A stretch of DNA of 10,189 bases from Pseudomonadota bacterium (GCA_021779875.1 JAJXZV010000033.1:1-10189), one strand, 5' to 3'. Shown: positions 1 to 8,257, numbered from the stretch's first letter. Numbers and translations are program-made. Notes: a model not told the origin generated them from the letters alone.

Positions 1-92
1 CCCACATCTGCCAAGGTGACAGGATCCGAAACCGGGCAAGGGGAGTTGGGGTTTTGAAAGATAATCTGAGCTTGGCCTCTTTTGCCGCTTTT
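1..92. other. Possible foreign DNA junction inside flgL
   Basis: By hand count this segment is about 52% G+C, against about 73% for positions 101-200. Translated in the flgL frame, it gives an unlikely FlgL continuation with several Lys/Arg residues and the tetrapeptide SPCP. On the plus strand, frame 1 reads PTSAKVTGSETGQGELGF and stops at TGA 55-57, followed by about 35 AT-richer bases. That layout would fit the 3' end of a gene and the terminal sequence of an inserted element. No transposase, terminal inverted repeat or target duplication can be recognised, because the element, if there is one, lies almost wholly to the left. A chimeric assembly end or a divergent FlgL variable region are alternatives. 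Confidence 0.4.
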
Positions 93-695
93 GGTGTTGG
101 CGGCGGCGGCCGTCACGCTGAAGGTGCCGTTGCCGTTCTTGATCTGGCCGAACACGGCGCTGCCGGTGTCGCCGTCCGCCACGCCGATGCCGGCGCCGAT
201 CTGCAGCTGGCGCTGCCCCTGATCCCCCGCGTAGGACGCGCCGGTCGCGGTCGCCGAGAACGGCTGGGTGCCGGTGGCGTACCCCGAGAAGATGAATTCC
301 CCGCTGCCGTTCTGGGTGTTGGCGAGGGAGATCAGGCTTTGCTGGATCTGCGCGGCCTGGGTCTGCAGCGCGCTCAGGTTGCTGCCGGTCAGGGTGCCGT
401 TGTTCGCCTGCAGCGCGATGTCACGCAGGCTCTGCAGCTGCGCCTGCACCTGGGAGAGCGTGCTGTCCTCGACCCCGAGGTTCGACTGCGCGATGTTCGA
501 GTTGGCCGTGTATTGCTGACTCTGGGCGAGCACCTGGTCGTAGCCGCTGACCGCGCCGGCCGCGGCCGGGTTTTGCGCCGCCGTGCTGAAGGCCTGGTTG
601 CTCGAGATCTGATTCTGCGTCTGGGAGAGACTCGACTCGAGCGTGCCGAGGCCGGAGAGGAATTGGTTCTGCGTGGACAGCTGCGTGATGCGCAT
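1..695 (-). CDS. flgL: FlgL, hook-filament junction protein 2 (3' part missing)
   Basis: FlgL is the second hook-filament junction (hook-associated) protein, exported by the flagellar type III system and placed between FlgK and the flagellin filament. Reading leftward from the ATG at 695, the start MRITQLSTQNQF is the typical flagellin-fold N-terminus. Heptad-like Gln/Ser/Leu-rich D0/D1 helices run over about residues 1-130, then the FLGL/flagellin-like segment NGSGEFIFSGYATGTQPF (about 129-146). The start follows the flgK stop by 9 nt and has an AAGGA Shine-Dalgarno overlapping that stop, so the two genes are translationally linked. The frame stays open to the window edge (231 codons seen), but it stops resembling FlgL after about residue 201 (position 93). 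The rest has lower G+C and contains Lys/Arg and a cysteine (residue 220), unusual for axial flagellar proteins. FlgL proteins are commonly 300-400 residues, so the C-terminal helix lies outside the window or has been separated from this part. Confidence 0.93.
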   Translation of the reverse strand, partial: MRITQLSTQNQFLSGLGTLESSLSQTQNQISSNQAFSTAAQNPAAAGAVSGYDQVLAQSQQYTANSNIAQSNLGVEDSTLSQVQAQLQSLRDIALQANNGTLTGSNLSALQTQAAQIQQSLISLANTQNGSGEFIFSGYATGTQPFSATATGASYAGDQGQRQLQIGAGIGVADGDTGSAVFGQIKNGNGTFSVTAAAANTKSGKRGQAQIIFQNPNSPCPVSDPVTLADV

Positions 696-704
696 GGTCA
701 TCCT

Positions 705-2597
705 TCAGGCGGTGCGAACCGCGTCGAGCAGCGTCTGGAACAGGGAGCTGCCGATCTGCAGGGCCTTGGCCGCGGCCCCGTAGGCCTGCTGCCACTGTAG
801 AAGCTTGGCGGCTTCCTCGTCGAGATTCACCCCGGACACCGACTGGACGTTGTTCTGCGCCTGGGTGTTCACCGCGGCCTGCGCGGTCTGGGCCGTGTTG
901 ATCTGCTGGGCCTGGCTGCCGATGCCGGTGATGAGGGCGCCCACGGCACCGTTGATGCTCACCGCGCCGTTGCCGAGGACCCCCGTGTTCTGCTGATCGA
1001 CCACCGCGAGCGCGTTGCGATTGTCGCCCGTGCCGCCCGCGTTGCTCGTGATCGTGAAGCTGTCGCCCGCGGCCGGGGCGCCGCTGACGGCGACCTGCCA
1101 GCCGTTCAACGAGATGTTGGCGCCGCTCGTGTAGGCGTAGCTGCCCGCACCGTTGATCGAATAGGTGGTGGGACTGGTGAATTGGATGGTGGTGGGCGTC
1201 AACAGGTTCGGATTGGTGCCATCGAGCACCGTGCCGCTGCTGATGGCGGCGCTGCCCGCGTTGCCGGCGGCCGCGGCGGTCTGAATCGCGCCTGCCGCCG
1301 CGATCTTGCTCGGGTCCGTGATCGCGACCGCCATGCTGCCCGCCGCCTGGACGGTGGGCCGGATCATGAACTGATCGCCGGAGGCCGGGGTGCCGGACAG
1401 CACGATGGACAACCCGTCCGCCTGCAGCGGGCTCGCGGCCGTGCCGCTGCCGGTGAGCGCGACGCTGGCGCCGTCGCTCAGGCGCGTCAGCGAGTAGGCG
1501 CCCGCCTGGTACGACAGCAGGTAGTCGCTCGCGGTCAGGGCGCCCACGTTGGTCAGGCTCACCGCCGCCGTGGTGGCATCGGTGTTGTTCGTGGATGCGA
1601 AGGCCTGCGGCCCCGCGATCGAGAACAGGGCCGTGCCGAGCTGACCATTGAGGTCCATGCCCTTGCCCTGTTGGGAATTGACGGTCTGCGCCACGGCCTC
1701 GGCGATCTGACCGATTTGATTGAGCGCCGGGTCGACGACCTGGGTGCGTGCCGCGAGCAGGCCGCCGAGATCTCCCGAGGTGATCGACCCGCTGATCACG
1801 TTGCCGTTCGAGGCCGCGGTCGAGATGTCGAGCTGCGAGGCGTTGAAGGCGTTCGGCACGGTGGTGAGCGGCGTCGTCTGGCCCTGCAGCACGAGAGGCT
1901 GGCCGTTGCCGACGAACACGTTCAGCGCACCGTTCGAGTCCGTGGTGGTGCTCACGCCCACGAGCTTCGCGAGGCTGGTCACCAGCTGGTCGCGCTGATC
2001 GAGCAGCTCGTTCGGCGGCTGGCCGCCCGACTGCGCAGTGCCGACGACGATCTGCGAGTTCAGGGTCGAGATCTGCGTGGCAATCGAGTTGATCTGCTGC
2101 ACGTCGAGCGTGATCTGGCCGTTGATGTCGCCGTTCAGCGCGTTCAGCTGTCCGCTGGTGCTCTGGAAGCTGGTGGCCAGGGACTGCGCCTGGCCGAGCA
2201 GCGCCTGGCGCGAGGGCACCGAGGAGGGGTCGTTCGCGAGCGTCGACCAGGCGCCGTAGAAGCCCTGCAGGGCGGTGCTCAGGCCGCCGGCCGTGGTGCC
2301 GAACAGATTGTCGATCTGGTTGGTGTAGGTCTGCAGCGCATTGAGCTGGCCGAGCGTGCTGGTCGAGGAGTTGAGCTGATTGGTGGCGGTCTGGCTGAAG
2401 GCGCGGCTCACGCCGGCCACCACCACGCCCGCGCCGATGCTCGCCGTTCCGTTCGACTGCGGCGCCGCCGAGACGAGGTTGATGGTCTCCTTGTCGTAGC
2501 CCGGCGTGCTCGCGTTCGCCACGTTGTTGCCGGTCACCGAGATGGCGTTCTGGAACGCCTGCAATGCGGAGACGCTGATTCCAAAGATGTCGGACAC
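705..2597 (-). CDS. flgK: FlgK, hook-filament junction protein 1
   Basis: FlgK is the first hook-associated junction protein, exported through the flagellar type III apparatus and assembled on the distal hook end. It has 630 residues, longer than the roughly 550 of Salmonella FlgK. The N-terminal D0/D1 part includes the flagellar rod/hook signature NNVANASTPGYDKE (residues 24-37). The FlgK-type C-terminal helix occupies about residues 588-630 (VNLDEEAAKLLQWQQAYGAA). The middle is Ala/Ser/Thr/Gly-rich and holds two related beta-type segments ending in SGTPASGDQF (401-410) and SGAPAAGDSF (505-514), which accounts for the extra length. The start is GTG at 2597, giving SDIFGISVSALQAF after the initiator, with a weak GGGGT upstream. 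The gene is preceded by a 72-nt gap with a sigma-28 promoter and followed by flgL after 9 nt. Confidence 0.97.
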   Translation of the reverse strand: MSDIFGISVSALQAFQNAISVTGNNVANASTPGYDKETINLVSAAPQSNGTASIGAGVVVAGVSRAFSQTATNQLNSSTSTLGQLNALQTYTNQIDNLFGTTAGGLSTALQGFYGAWSTLANDPSSVPSRQALLGQAQSLATSFQSTSGQLNALNGDINGQITLDVQQINSIATQISTLNSQIVVGTAQSGGQPPNELLDQRDQLVTSLAKLVGVSTTTDSNGALNVFVGNGQPLVLQGQTTPLTTVPNAFNASQLDISTAASNGNVISGSITSGDLGGLLAARTQVVDPALNQIGQIAEAVAQTVNSQQGKGMDLNGQLGTALFSIAGPQAFASTNNTDATTAAVSLTNVGALTASDYLLSYQAGAYSLTRLSDGASVALTGSGTAASPLQADGLSIVLSGTPASGDQFMIRPTVQAAGSMAVAITDPSKIAAAGAIQTAAAAGNAGSAAISSGTVLDGTNPNLLTPTTIQFTSPTTYSINGAGSYAYTSGANISLNGWQVAVSGAPAAGDSFTITSNAGGTGDNRNALAVVDQQNTGVLGNGAVSINGAVGALITGIGSQAQQINTAQTAQAAVNTQAQNNVQSVSGVNLDEEAAKLLQWQQAYGAAAKALQIGSSLFQTLLDAVRTA

Positions 2598-2645
2598 GTT
2601 ACGACCCCGCGCTCATCGCCATGACGGCTTCACTCCACTCCCGCA

Positions 2646-2672
2646 CTATCGACCGCAATCACCGCTTCTTTA
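2646..2672 (-). promoter_or_regulatory. Sigma-28 (FliA) promoter for flgKL
   Basis: On the minus strand TAAAGAAG (2672-2665), an 11-nt spacer and GTCGATAG (2653-2646) match the enterobacterial FliA consensus TAAAGTTT-N11-GCCGATAA. The -35 matches at 5 of 8 positions and the -10 at 6 of 8, with exact spacing and the CGATA core intact. The -35 box begins in the flgJ TAA stop codon (2672-2670). The predicted start is near 2639, about 40 nt before the flgK GTG. A separate late promoter for flgKL is known in Salmonella. Its use here is inferred. Confidence 0.72.
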
Positions 2673-3608
2673 GAGCGCCGCCATCCGGGGTCCCAGCACC
2701 GCCCGCAGGGTGTCGCCGTTCAGGATTTGACTTAACTTGTTCGCGTATTCCGGGTCGGTGGCATAGCCGGAGCGGCCGATGCGCTCGACGTAGGCCTGCG
2801 GGTCGGCGCCGGCCGCCAGCGCCTCGCGATAGCGCGGCGAGCCCGCGAGCAGTCTCGCGAAGTCGCCGGCGCCCTCCTCGAGGGACCCGTACGCGCGAAA
2901 CGCCGTGCGCTGCCGGCTCGCCACCCCGCCCGCGAACTCCACCGTCGTGGCCGGCGCGCGCGCCCCGCGCCACTGCGGGTCCGCCTTCACGCCGAACAGG
3001 TTCAGGCTCGGCGACCCGTCGGCATTGCGCGGCATGCGCTGGCCCCAGCCGGTCTCGAGCGCCGCCTGCGCCAGCAGGCCCAGCGGGTGCACCCCGAGGG
3101 CGGCGGCGGTGCGCCGGATGGTCGGCAGGACCTCGGCGACGAACTGCGCCGGCGTCCCCGCAATGCCCGCCGTGGCCGGCGATGCCGGCGGGACCGGCTG
3201 CGGCGCCGCGCCGCGCGGCGGCGGTGTGCTCGGAGCCGAGGCGCCGGCCCGGTCGGAGAGCGACCGCCTCAGGAGGGTCCCGAGCCCCAAGCCGTGGTGC
3301 TGGCTGATAGTGAGCGCCACCTGCTTGTCGAACATGTCCTGGTACATGCCCATCTCGTTGCTGGCGAGCGGGTCGCCCGTCGAGGCATCGCGCATGCTCT
3401 TGAGCATCATCTGCAGGAACAGCGCCTCTACTTGGCCCGCGAGCGCCTCGAGCGCTGCGGGCGAGTTTGGATTGCGCTTCAGCCCCTCGAGCGCATTGAC
3501 GTCGGTGTAGGTGTTCGCGGCCGAGGCGTCCACCGCGGCGCGCGCATCGGTGGCCGGGGCGGCGGGCTCGAGCGGCGTGCTCGCGAGGACGGGCAGATAG
3601 GTGTGCAC
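2670..3608 (-). CDS. flgJ: FlgJ, rod cap with peptidoglycan hydrolase domain
   Basis: FlgJ is a two-domain periplasmic protein: the N-terminal half caps the growing rod and the C-terminal half cuts peptidoglycan so the rod can pass. Of 312 residues, about 46-115 form the rod-binding domain (SPAALEALAGQVEALFLQMM, then KSMRDA). A Pro/Ala/Ser linker follows (about 120-150). About 152-305 form a glucosaminidase (GH73-type) domain with the motif ALETGWGQ (183-190), where E185 is the expected catalytic glutamate, then NLFGVKAD (203-210) and GYATDPEYANKL (281-292). Many alphaproteobacterial FlgJ proteins lack the hydrolase domain. The start is GTG at 3608, one base after the flgI stop, so initiation probably depends on coupling. 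An internal start cannot be excluded, since residues 1-40 are poorly conserved. The TAA stop overlaps the flgK promoter. Confidence 0.96.
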   Translation of the reverse strand: MHTYLPVLASTPLEPAAPATDARAAVDASAANTYTDVNALEGLKRNPNSPAALEALAGQVEALFLQMMLKSMRDASTGDPLASNEMGMYQDMFDKQVALTISQHHGLGLGTLLRRSLSDRAGASAPSTPPPRGAAPQPVPPASPATAGIAGTPAQFVAEVLPTIRRTAAALGVHPLGLLAQAALETGWGQRMPRNADGSPSLNLFGVKADPQWRGARAPATTVEFAGGVASRQRTAFRAYGSLEEGAGDFARLLAGSPRYREALAAGADPQAYVERIGRSGYATDPEYANKLSQILNGDTLRAVLGPRMAAL

Positions 3609-3609
3609 G

Positions 3610-4755
3610 TCAGATCACCACGAGCTCGGCCTGCAGCGCGCCGGCCTCCTTGAGCGCCTCGAGAATCGCCACGAGATCGCTCGGCGCCGCGCCGATCTGG
3701 TTGACGGCGCGCACGATCTGGTCGAGGTCCACACCCGGCTTGAACACGAACATGCGCTTCGAGCCCTCGTCCACGTTGATGGTCGAATTGCGCACCACCG
3801 TGGTCTGGCCCTGCGAGAACGGCTCGGGCTGGCTCACGGACTGATCCTCCTTGATCGTGACCGACAGCGAGCCGTGCGAGACGGCGGCCGGCGTCACCAC
3901 CACGTGGCTGCTGATGACCACCGTGCCGGTGCGCGAGTTGATGATCACCCGGGCCGGCGCCGCAGCCGGATCCACCTGCAGGTTCTCCAGGGTCGAGATG
4001 AAGGCGACCCGCTGGGTGATGTCGATGGGCGCACGGACGCGCACCGAGCCGCCGTCGACGATCGAGGCGACGTCCGGCCCCACGGTCTGGTTGACGCTCG
4101 CCACCAGGCGCGTCGCGGTGGTGAAATCCGCCTCGTTCAGGTTCAGCACGATCGAGTCGCCCTGGCCGAGCTGGGTGGGCACGGCGCGCTCGACGGTGGC
4201 GCCGTTCGGGATGCGTCCCGAACTCGGCACGTTCACGATGAGCTTGGAGCCGTCGCCGCCTTCGACGCCGAAGCCGCTCACGATGAGGTTGCCCTGCGCG
4301 ACGGCATAGATCTGGCCGTCGAGGCCGTGCAGCGCGGTGACCAGCAGGGACCCGCCGCGCAGGCTGCGCGCGTTCGCGATGGAGTTGACCGTCACGTCGA
4401 TCGTCTGGCCGGGCTTGACGAACGCCGGCATGACCGCGTGCACCGCGACCGCCGCGACGTTGTTCAGCTGCGGAATGACGTTGGTCGGCACCGTCACCCC
4501 GAGCTGGGCGAGCATGTTGTTCAAGGACTGGATGGTGAACGGCGCCTGGCTGGTCTGGTCGCCGGAGCGGTCCAGACCGACGACCAGACCGTAGCCCACC
4601 AGCTGATTGGTGCGCACGCCCTGAACCTGCGCCAGATCCTTGATGCGCTCGGCGCGCGCCGGCGCGGCGCCGACGACGAGCGCCGCCAGCAATGCCGCCG
4701 GCAGGGCCGCGGCGAGCCGATGGATGAAGATCGCCACGTGGATGCGTATGTGCAT
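3610..4755 (-). CDS. flgI: FlgI, flagellar P-ring protein
   Basis: FlgI forms the P ring around the distal rod in the peptidoglycan layer and is exported by Sec, not by the flagellar exporter. The 381-residue product begins with a signal peptide: a basic start, a hydrophobic core ([18 protein letters not shown]) and an ARA cleavage site after about residue 35. The mature protein starts [20 protein letters not shown], followed by [19 protein letters not shown] and [14 protein letters not shown], all classic FlgI. The ATG at 4755 lies one base after the flgH stop. Another in-frame ATG at 4770 would overlap flgH and add five residues. Neither has a clear Shine-Dalgarno, so coupling to flgH is likely and the start is uncertain by five codons. 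flgJ follows after 1 nt. Confidence 0.97.
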   Translation of the reverse strand: MHIRIHVAIFIHRLAAALPAALLAALVVGAAPARAERIKDLAQVQGVRTNQLVGYGLVVGLDRSGDQTSQAPFTIQSLNNMLAQLGVTVPTNVIPQLNNVAAVAVHAVMPAFVKPGQTIDVTVNSIANARSLRGGSLLVTALHGLDGQIYAVAQGNLIVSGFGVEGGDGSKLIVNVPSSGRIPNGATVERAVPTQLGQGDSIVLNLNEADFTTATRLVASVNQTVGPDVASIVDGGSVRVRAPIDITQRVAFISTLENLQVDPAAAPARVIINSRTGTVVISSHVVVTPAAVSHGSLSVTIKEDQSVSQPEPFSQGQTTVVRNSTINVDEGSKRMFVFKPGVDLDQIVRAVNQIGAAPSDLVAILEALKEAGALQAELVVI

Positions 4756-4756
4756 G

Positions 4757-5464
4757 TCAGTACGGTGCATAGGGGGAATTGAAGAAGCGGGCGAGCCAGC
4801 CCATGCTGTTCGCGCTGTTGACCACGCCCTTGCCGGCGTAGCCTATGCGCGCATCGGCCACCCGGTCGGAGGTGACCGAGTTGTCGGTGGCGATGTCCGC
4901 GGGCCGCACGACGCCCGAGATGAGCACGCGCTCATCGCCCTGGTTGAGCTTCAGGGTCTTGTCACCCTGGACGACGAGATTGCCGTTCGCGCGCACGTCC
5001 ACCACGGTCACGGTGATGCTGCCGGCCAGGCTGTTGCTCTGCGTGCTGGTGCCTTCGCCGTCGAAGCTGTCCGCCCCGTTCATCGACACCGTGCCGATCG
5101 GCAGGCCGTGGGCGGTGACGGTCTTGCCGAACACGGTCGGCCCGGTGTTCGCGACCGCGGTGGTCTTCTGGGTCTTGGTGACGGCGTTCTTGCTGGCGTT
5201 GGTCGACTCGGTCAGGCGGATCGTGAGCACGTCGCCGACGCGGCGCGCCTTCAGGTCGGCGAACAGCTCCATCTGCTGGCCCGCCTGGTAGATCGCCCCG
5301 TCGGTGCGCGGCACCGGCGGCGGCAGGGCGCGCGTGACCACCGGCTCCGGCGGCGGCTGGCGCGCCGGCAGCAGGCCGCAGGCCCCGAGCAGACCGCAGG
5401 CGGGCAGCAGCACGCCGAACAGGACGTTGCGCAGCGTCGACGGAGATGCGGCTCGCGGCGTCAT
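4757..5464 (-). CDS. flgH: FlgH, flagellar L-ring lipoprotein
   Basis: FlgH forms the outer-membrane L ring, the outer bushing of the rod. It has 235 residues, close to the usual 230 or so. The N-terminus is a lipoprotein signal peptide with two cysteines. C29 in LLGAC fits the lipobox well. C23 in LLPAC has a proline at -2 and fits less well, so C29 is the likely lipidated residue. The mature part contains [20 protein letters not shown] and [18 protein letters not shown], typical of FlgH. It ends with [20 protein letters not shown] and ARFF, where most homologues read RIEYVGKG...MGWLQRFF. The ATG overlaps the flgG stop as ATGA (5464-5461) with no evident Shine-Dalgarno, pointing to translational coupling. 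Confidence 0.97.
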   Translation of the reverse strand: MTPRAASPSTLRNVLFGVLLPACGLLGACGLLPARQPPPEPVVTRALPPPVPRTDGAIYQAGQQMELFADLKARRVGDVLTIRLTESTNASKNAVTKTQKTTAVANTGPTVFGKTVTAHGLPIGTVSMNGADSFDGEGTSTQSNSLAGSITVTVVDVRANGNLVVQGDKTLKLNQGDERVLISGVVRPADIATDNSVTSDRVADARIGYAGKGVVNSANSMGWLARFFNSPYAPY

Positions 5465-6249
5465 GCCAGATTCGTCGTCAGGTACTGCAGCATCTGGTCG
5501 GTCGTGCTGATGGCCTTGGAGTTCATCTCGTAGGACCGCTGGCACTCGATCATGGAGACCAGCTCGGTCACCGAGTTGACGTTCGAGGTCTCGAGCGCCC
5601 CCTGCTGGATGGTGCCGAGGCTGTTGGTCCCGGCGGTGCCGGTCTGCGGCGCGCCGCTCGCGGCCGACTCGACCAGGAGGTTGTCCCCGGTGGGCTGCAG
5701 ACCCTCGACGTTGACGAAGTCGGCGAGCTGCACCTGGCCCACCTTCGTGCCCTTGGGATTGGCCTGCGAGGTGACCGTCACCACGCCGTCGCTGCCCACG
5801 GTCACGGTCGTGGATCCGACCGGGACGTTGATGGCGGGCAGCAGCGGATAGCCCCGCGCGGTGACCACGTTGCCCTGGTTGTCCAGCGAGAAGGAACCGT
5901 CGCGCGTGTAGGCGATGGTGCCGTCCGGCATCGTGATCTGGAAGAAGCCGCGGCCGCTGATCGCGAGGTCGAGGCTGCCGTTCGTCTGGTTCACGCTGCC
6001 CTGGGTATAGTCCTTCTCGGTGGCGACGATGTGCACGCCGGTGCCCAGGGTGAGCCCGGTGGTGTACTGGGTGTTCTGGGTGCTCTGCGCGCCCACCTGC
6101 CGGATGTTCTGGTACATCAGGTCCTGGAAGGCCGCGCGGCCGGCCTTGAATCCGGTGGTGTTGGTGTTCGCGAGATTGTTGGCGATCACCGCCATCCGCG
6201 TGTTCTGGGCGTCGAGGCCGGTCTTGGCGGCCCACAGTGCGAGGTTCAT
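5461..6249 (-). CDS. flgG: FlgG, distal rod protein
   Basis: FlgG builds the distal rod that crosses the P and L rings. It has 262 residues, the standard length. The N-terminal rod signature NNLANTNTTGFKAGRAAFQD (24-43) is followed by LMYQNIRQVGAQSTQ, the FlgG-specific segment just after the rod domain. The C-terminal domain (about 217-262) ends [19 protein letters not shown]. The ATG at 6249 has a GAAGGAA Shine-Dalgarno about 8 nt upstream, in the 20-nt gap after flgF. A cysteine at residue 236 (IECQRSYEMNSK) sits in the C-terminal helix, where the enterobacterial protein has a non-cysteine residue. The stop overlaps the flgH start by 4 nt. Confidence 0.98.
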   Translation of the reverse strand: MNLALWAAKTGLDAQNTRMAVIANNLANTNTTGFKAGRAAFQDLMYQNIRQVGAQSTQNTQYTTGLTLGTGVHIVATEKDYTQGSVNQTNGSLDLAISGRGFFQITMPDGTIAYTRDGSFSLDNQGNVVTARGYPLLPAINVPVGSTTVTVGSDGVVTVTSQANPKGTKVGQVQLADFVNVEGLQPTGDNLLVESAASGAPQTGTAGTNSLGTIQQGALETSNVNSVTELVSMIECQRSYEMNSKAISTTDQMLQYLTTNLA

Positions 6250-6269
6250 GGCGTGTTTCCTTCAGTTTC

Positions 6270-7004
6270 TCATTGCATCATGCGTTCGGCGGTCTGCTCG
6301 TTCTGATCCGTCGAGTTGATGCTCTTGATCTGGAATTCGTACAGGCGCTGCAGCTCGATCATGTTGATGAGCGACTGCGCCGGGTTCACGTTGCTCGACT
6401 CGAGCATGCCGGAGGTCACGGTCACGCCGTAGTCGGCCTTGGCGGCGGCGCCCGACTTCAGCCGCAGCAGGCCGTCGTCCCCCTTCTGCAGGTCCGCGGG
6501 CTTCGGATTGACCAGCTTGATGCGGTCGATCTGGGACACGGCGAGCGGCGACGAGCCCTGCGGCAGCACGGAGACCGTGCCGTCGACGCCGATGGTGAGG
6601 TCCGCGGACGGCGGCAGCACGATCGGACCGGATTCGCTCAGCACCGCGAGACCGCTCGCCGTGGTGAGCGCCCCGTCCGGGGTGAGGCGCAGGTCGCCCG
6701 CGCGGGTGTAGGCCTCCTTGCCGTCGAGCCCGCGCACCGCGATGAAGCCCTTGCCGGTCACCGCGATGTCGAGGTCGCGTCCCGTGCTCTGCATCACGCC
6801 GCTCGAGAAGTCGGTGCCCGCATCGCCCGCCACCGCGTTCACGCGCGTGGCGTAACCCGGACCGTAGATCGGCAGACTCGCGAACGAGATCTCGTCCGCC
6901 CGATAGCCGGTGGTGCTCAGGTTGGCGATGTTGTGGTTGTTCACCGCCTGCGCCTGCATGATCTGCTTGGCGCCGGTCATCGCGACGTATAGTCCCCGGT
7001 CCAT
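6270..7004 (-). CDS. flgF: FlgF, proximal rod protein
   Basis: FlgF is a rod subunit exported by the flagellar type III system. It has 244 residues, near the family length of about 250. It starts MDRGLYVAMTGAKQIMQAQ, the hallmark FlgF N-terminus, followed by the rod signature NNHNIANLSTTGYRADEISF (22-41), DLDIAVTGKGFIAVRG in the middle and the C-terminal helix (about 199-244; SLINMIELQRLYEFQIKSIN). The ATG lies only 3 nt after the flgE stop, with no good Shine-Dalgarno before it, so translation probably depends on ribosomes finishing flgE. flgG follows after 20 nt. Confidence 0.97.
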   Translation of the reverse strand: MDRGLYVAMTGAKQIMQAQAVNNHNIANLSTTGYRADEISFASLPIYGPGYATRVNAVAGDAGTDFSSGVMQSTGRDLDIAVTGKGFIAVRGLDGKEAYTRAGDLRLTPDGALTTASGLAVLSESGPIVLPPSADLTIGVDGTVSVLPQGSSPLAVSQIDRIKLVNPKPADLQKGDDGLLRLKSGAAAKADYGVTVTSGMLESSNVNPAQSLINMIELQRLYEFQIKSINSTDQNEQTAERMMQ

Positions 7005-7007
7005 GGC

Positions 7008-8231
7008 TTAGTGCGCGATGTTGTTGACGACCTGAGCTTCCTGGTTCGCCACGGTGATCACCTGCGCGTTGGCGTCGAACGCGCGCTGCGCGGTGATCAT
7101 GTTGACGAGCTGGGTGGTCAGGTCCACGTTGGAGCTCTCCAGGGCGCCCGACTGGATGGTGCCGAAGCCGGCCGAACCCGCGGTGCCCTGCACCACCGTG
7201 CCGGAGGTGAAGGTCTCCGCCCAGTTGGTGTTGCCGAGCTGCTTGAGGCCCTGCGGATTCGGGAAGTTCGCCATGGCGAGCTGGCCGACGGTGGTCGAGC
7301 GGCCGTTGGTGTACACCGCCGAGACCACGCCCGCGCTGTCGATCGCGACGGTGCTCAGCTGCCCGGTCGCGTAGCCGTTCTGGGTGATCGAGGTCACCGC
7401 GAACTGGCCGCCGTACTGGGTGGTCTGCGCGAAGTTGAAGCTCAGGTTCATGGGCTGCGCGCCGTCCGGCGGCGTGTAGCCGTTGAACGGCAGCACGCCG
7501 CCCACCGGCGTGGTCACGGCGCCGGCGTTCGAGAAGCCGAGGGTCTGGGCGCCGCCCACCTGGGTGCCGTTGACGGTGGTGTAGACGTTCCACTGCCCCG
7601 GGGTGGCGGTCTGCACGAAGTACAGGGTCGCCGAGTACGACTGGCCGAGCGAGTCGTACACGGTGGTCGAGGTGGATTCGTTGTAGGTGGCCGAGTTGGT
7701 CGGGTTGAAGGGCGTCACGGTCGGCGGCGTGGAGCTCGCCGGCAGGTTCAGGATCACGGTGCCGCTGGTGGTCGCCGACGGGGCGCTCTCCGCGGTCTGC
7801 AGGTTCAGGTCCTGCAGGGCGCCGGTGTTGAAGCCGCCGTTCTGGGACGGCGGATACACCTGCAGCGCCTGCCCCGTGGAGCTGACCACGTTGCCGTTCT
7901 TGTCCTCGGCGAACTGCCCGTTGCGCGAGTAGACCAGGCCGTTGGCGTCCGCGAGGGTGAAGAACCCGTCGCCGCTGATCGCGAGGTCGAGGTTCGAGGA
8001 GGTGGTGCTGATGTTGCCCTGGGTGAACTGCTGGGCGGTCGCCGCGAGGCGCACGCCCTCGCCGGTCACGGAGTTGTTCAGGTTGACCGCGCCGGACGCG
8101 TACACGTCGGCGAACTCGGCGCGCGATTCCTTGAAGCCGATGGTGTCGGCATTGGCGATGTTGTTCGACGTGACGTCGAGGTCCGAGCTCGACGCCGTCA
8201 AACCGGACAATGCGATGCTGAAGGATGACAT
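7008..8231 (-). CDS. flgE: FlgE, flagellar hook protein
   Basis: FlgE polymerises into the hook, the universal joint between rod and filament. It has 407 residues, close to Salmonella FlgE (about 400). The N-terminal D0 segment (SSFSIALSGLTASSSDLDVT) runs into SNNIANADTIGFKESRAEF (22-40). The middle is Thr/Ser-rich beta structure, and the C-terminal helix (363-407) reads ALESSNVDLTTQLVNMITAQ then RAFDANAQVITVANQ. No cysteine is present, as expected for an axial protein. The ATG at 8231 has a CAGGAG Shine-Dalgarno about 9 nt upstream, and flgD ends 26 nt before it. Hook polymerisation requires the FlgD cap encoded just upstream. Confidence 0.97.
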   Translation of the reverse strand: MSSFSIALSGLTASSSDLDVTSNNIANADTIGFKESRAEFADVYASGAVNLNNSVTGEGVRLAATAQQFTQGNISTTSSNLDLAISGDGFFTLADANGLVYSRNGQFAEDKNGNVVSSTGQALQVYPPSQNGGFNTGALQDLNLQTAESAPSATTSGTVILNLPASSTPPTVTPFNPTNSATYNESTSTTVYDSLGQSYSATLYFVQTATPGQWNVYTTVNGTQVGGAQTLGFSNAGAVTTPVGGVLPFNGYTPPDGAQPMNLSFNFAQTTQYGGQFAVTSITQNGYATGQLSTVAIDSAGVVSAVYTNGRSTTVGQLAMANFPNPQGLKQLGNTNWAETFTSGTVVQGTAGSAGFGTIQSGALESSNVDLTTQLVNMITAQRAFDANAQVITVANQEAQVVNNIAH

Positions 8232-8257
8232 GAGTGCTGACTCCTGAAGGGGAAGAT

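Noticed and set aside
1182..2624. Long plus-strand open frame (480 codons) opposite flgK, and similar ones opposite flgI, flgG, flgF and flgE
   Set aside because: They are Arg/Gly/Ala/Val-rich translations of the complementary strand of high-GC genes, with no recognisable domain, and each lies fully opposite a clear flagellar gene. GC-biased third positions keep antisense frames open.
4757..6235. A 492-codon minus-strand frame joining a flgG-overlapping frame to flgH
   Set aside because: Its first half is an out-of-frame reading of flgG. The lipoprotein signal of FlgH starts at the ATG at 5464, which overlaps the flgG stop as ATGA.
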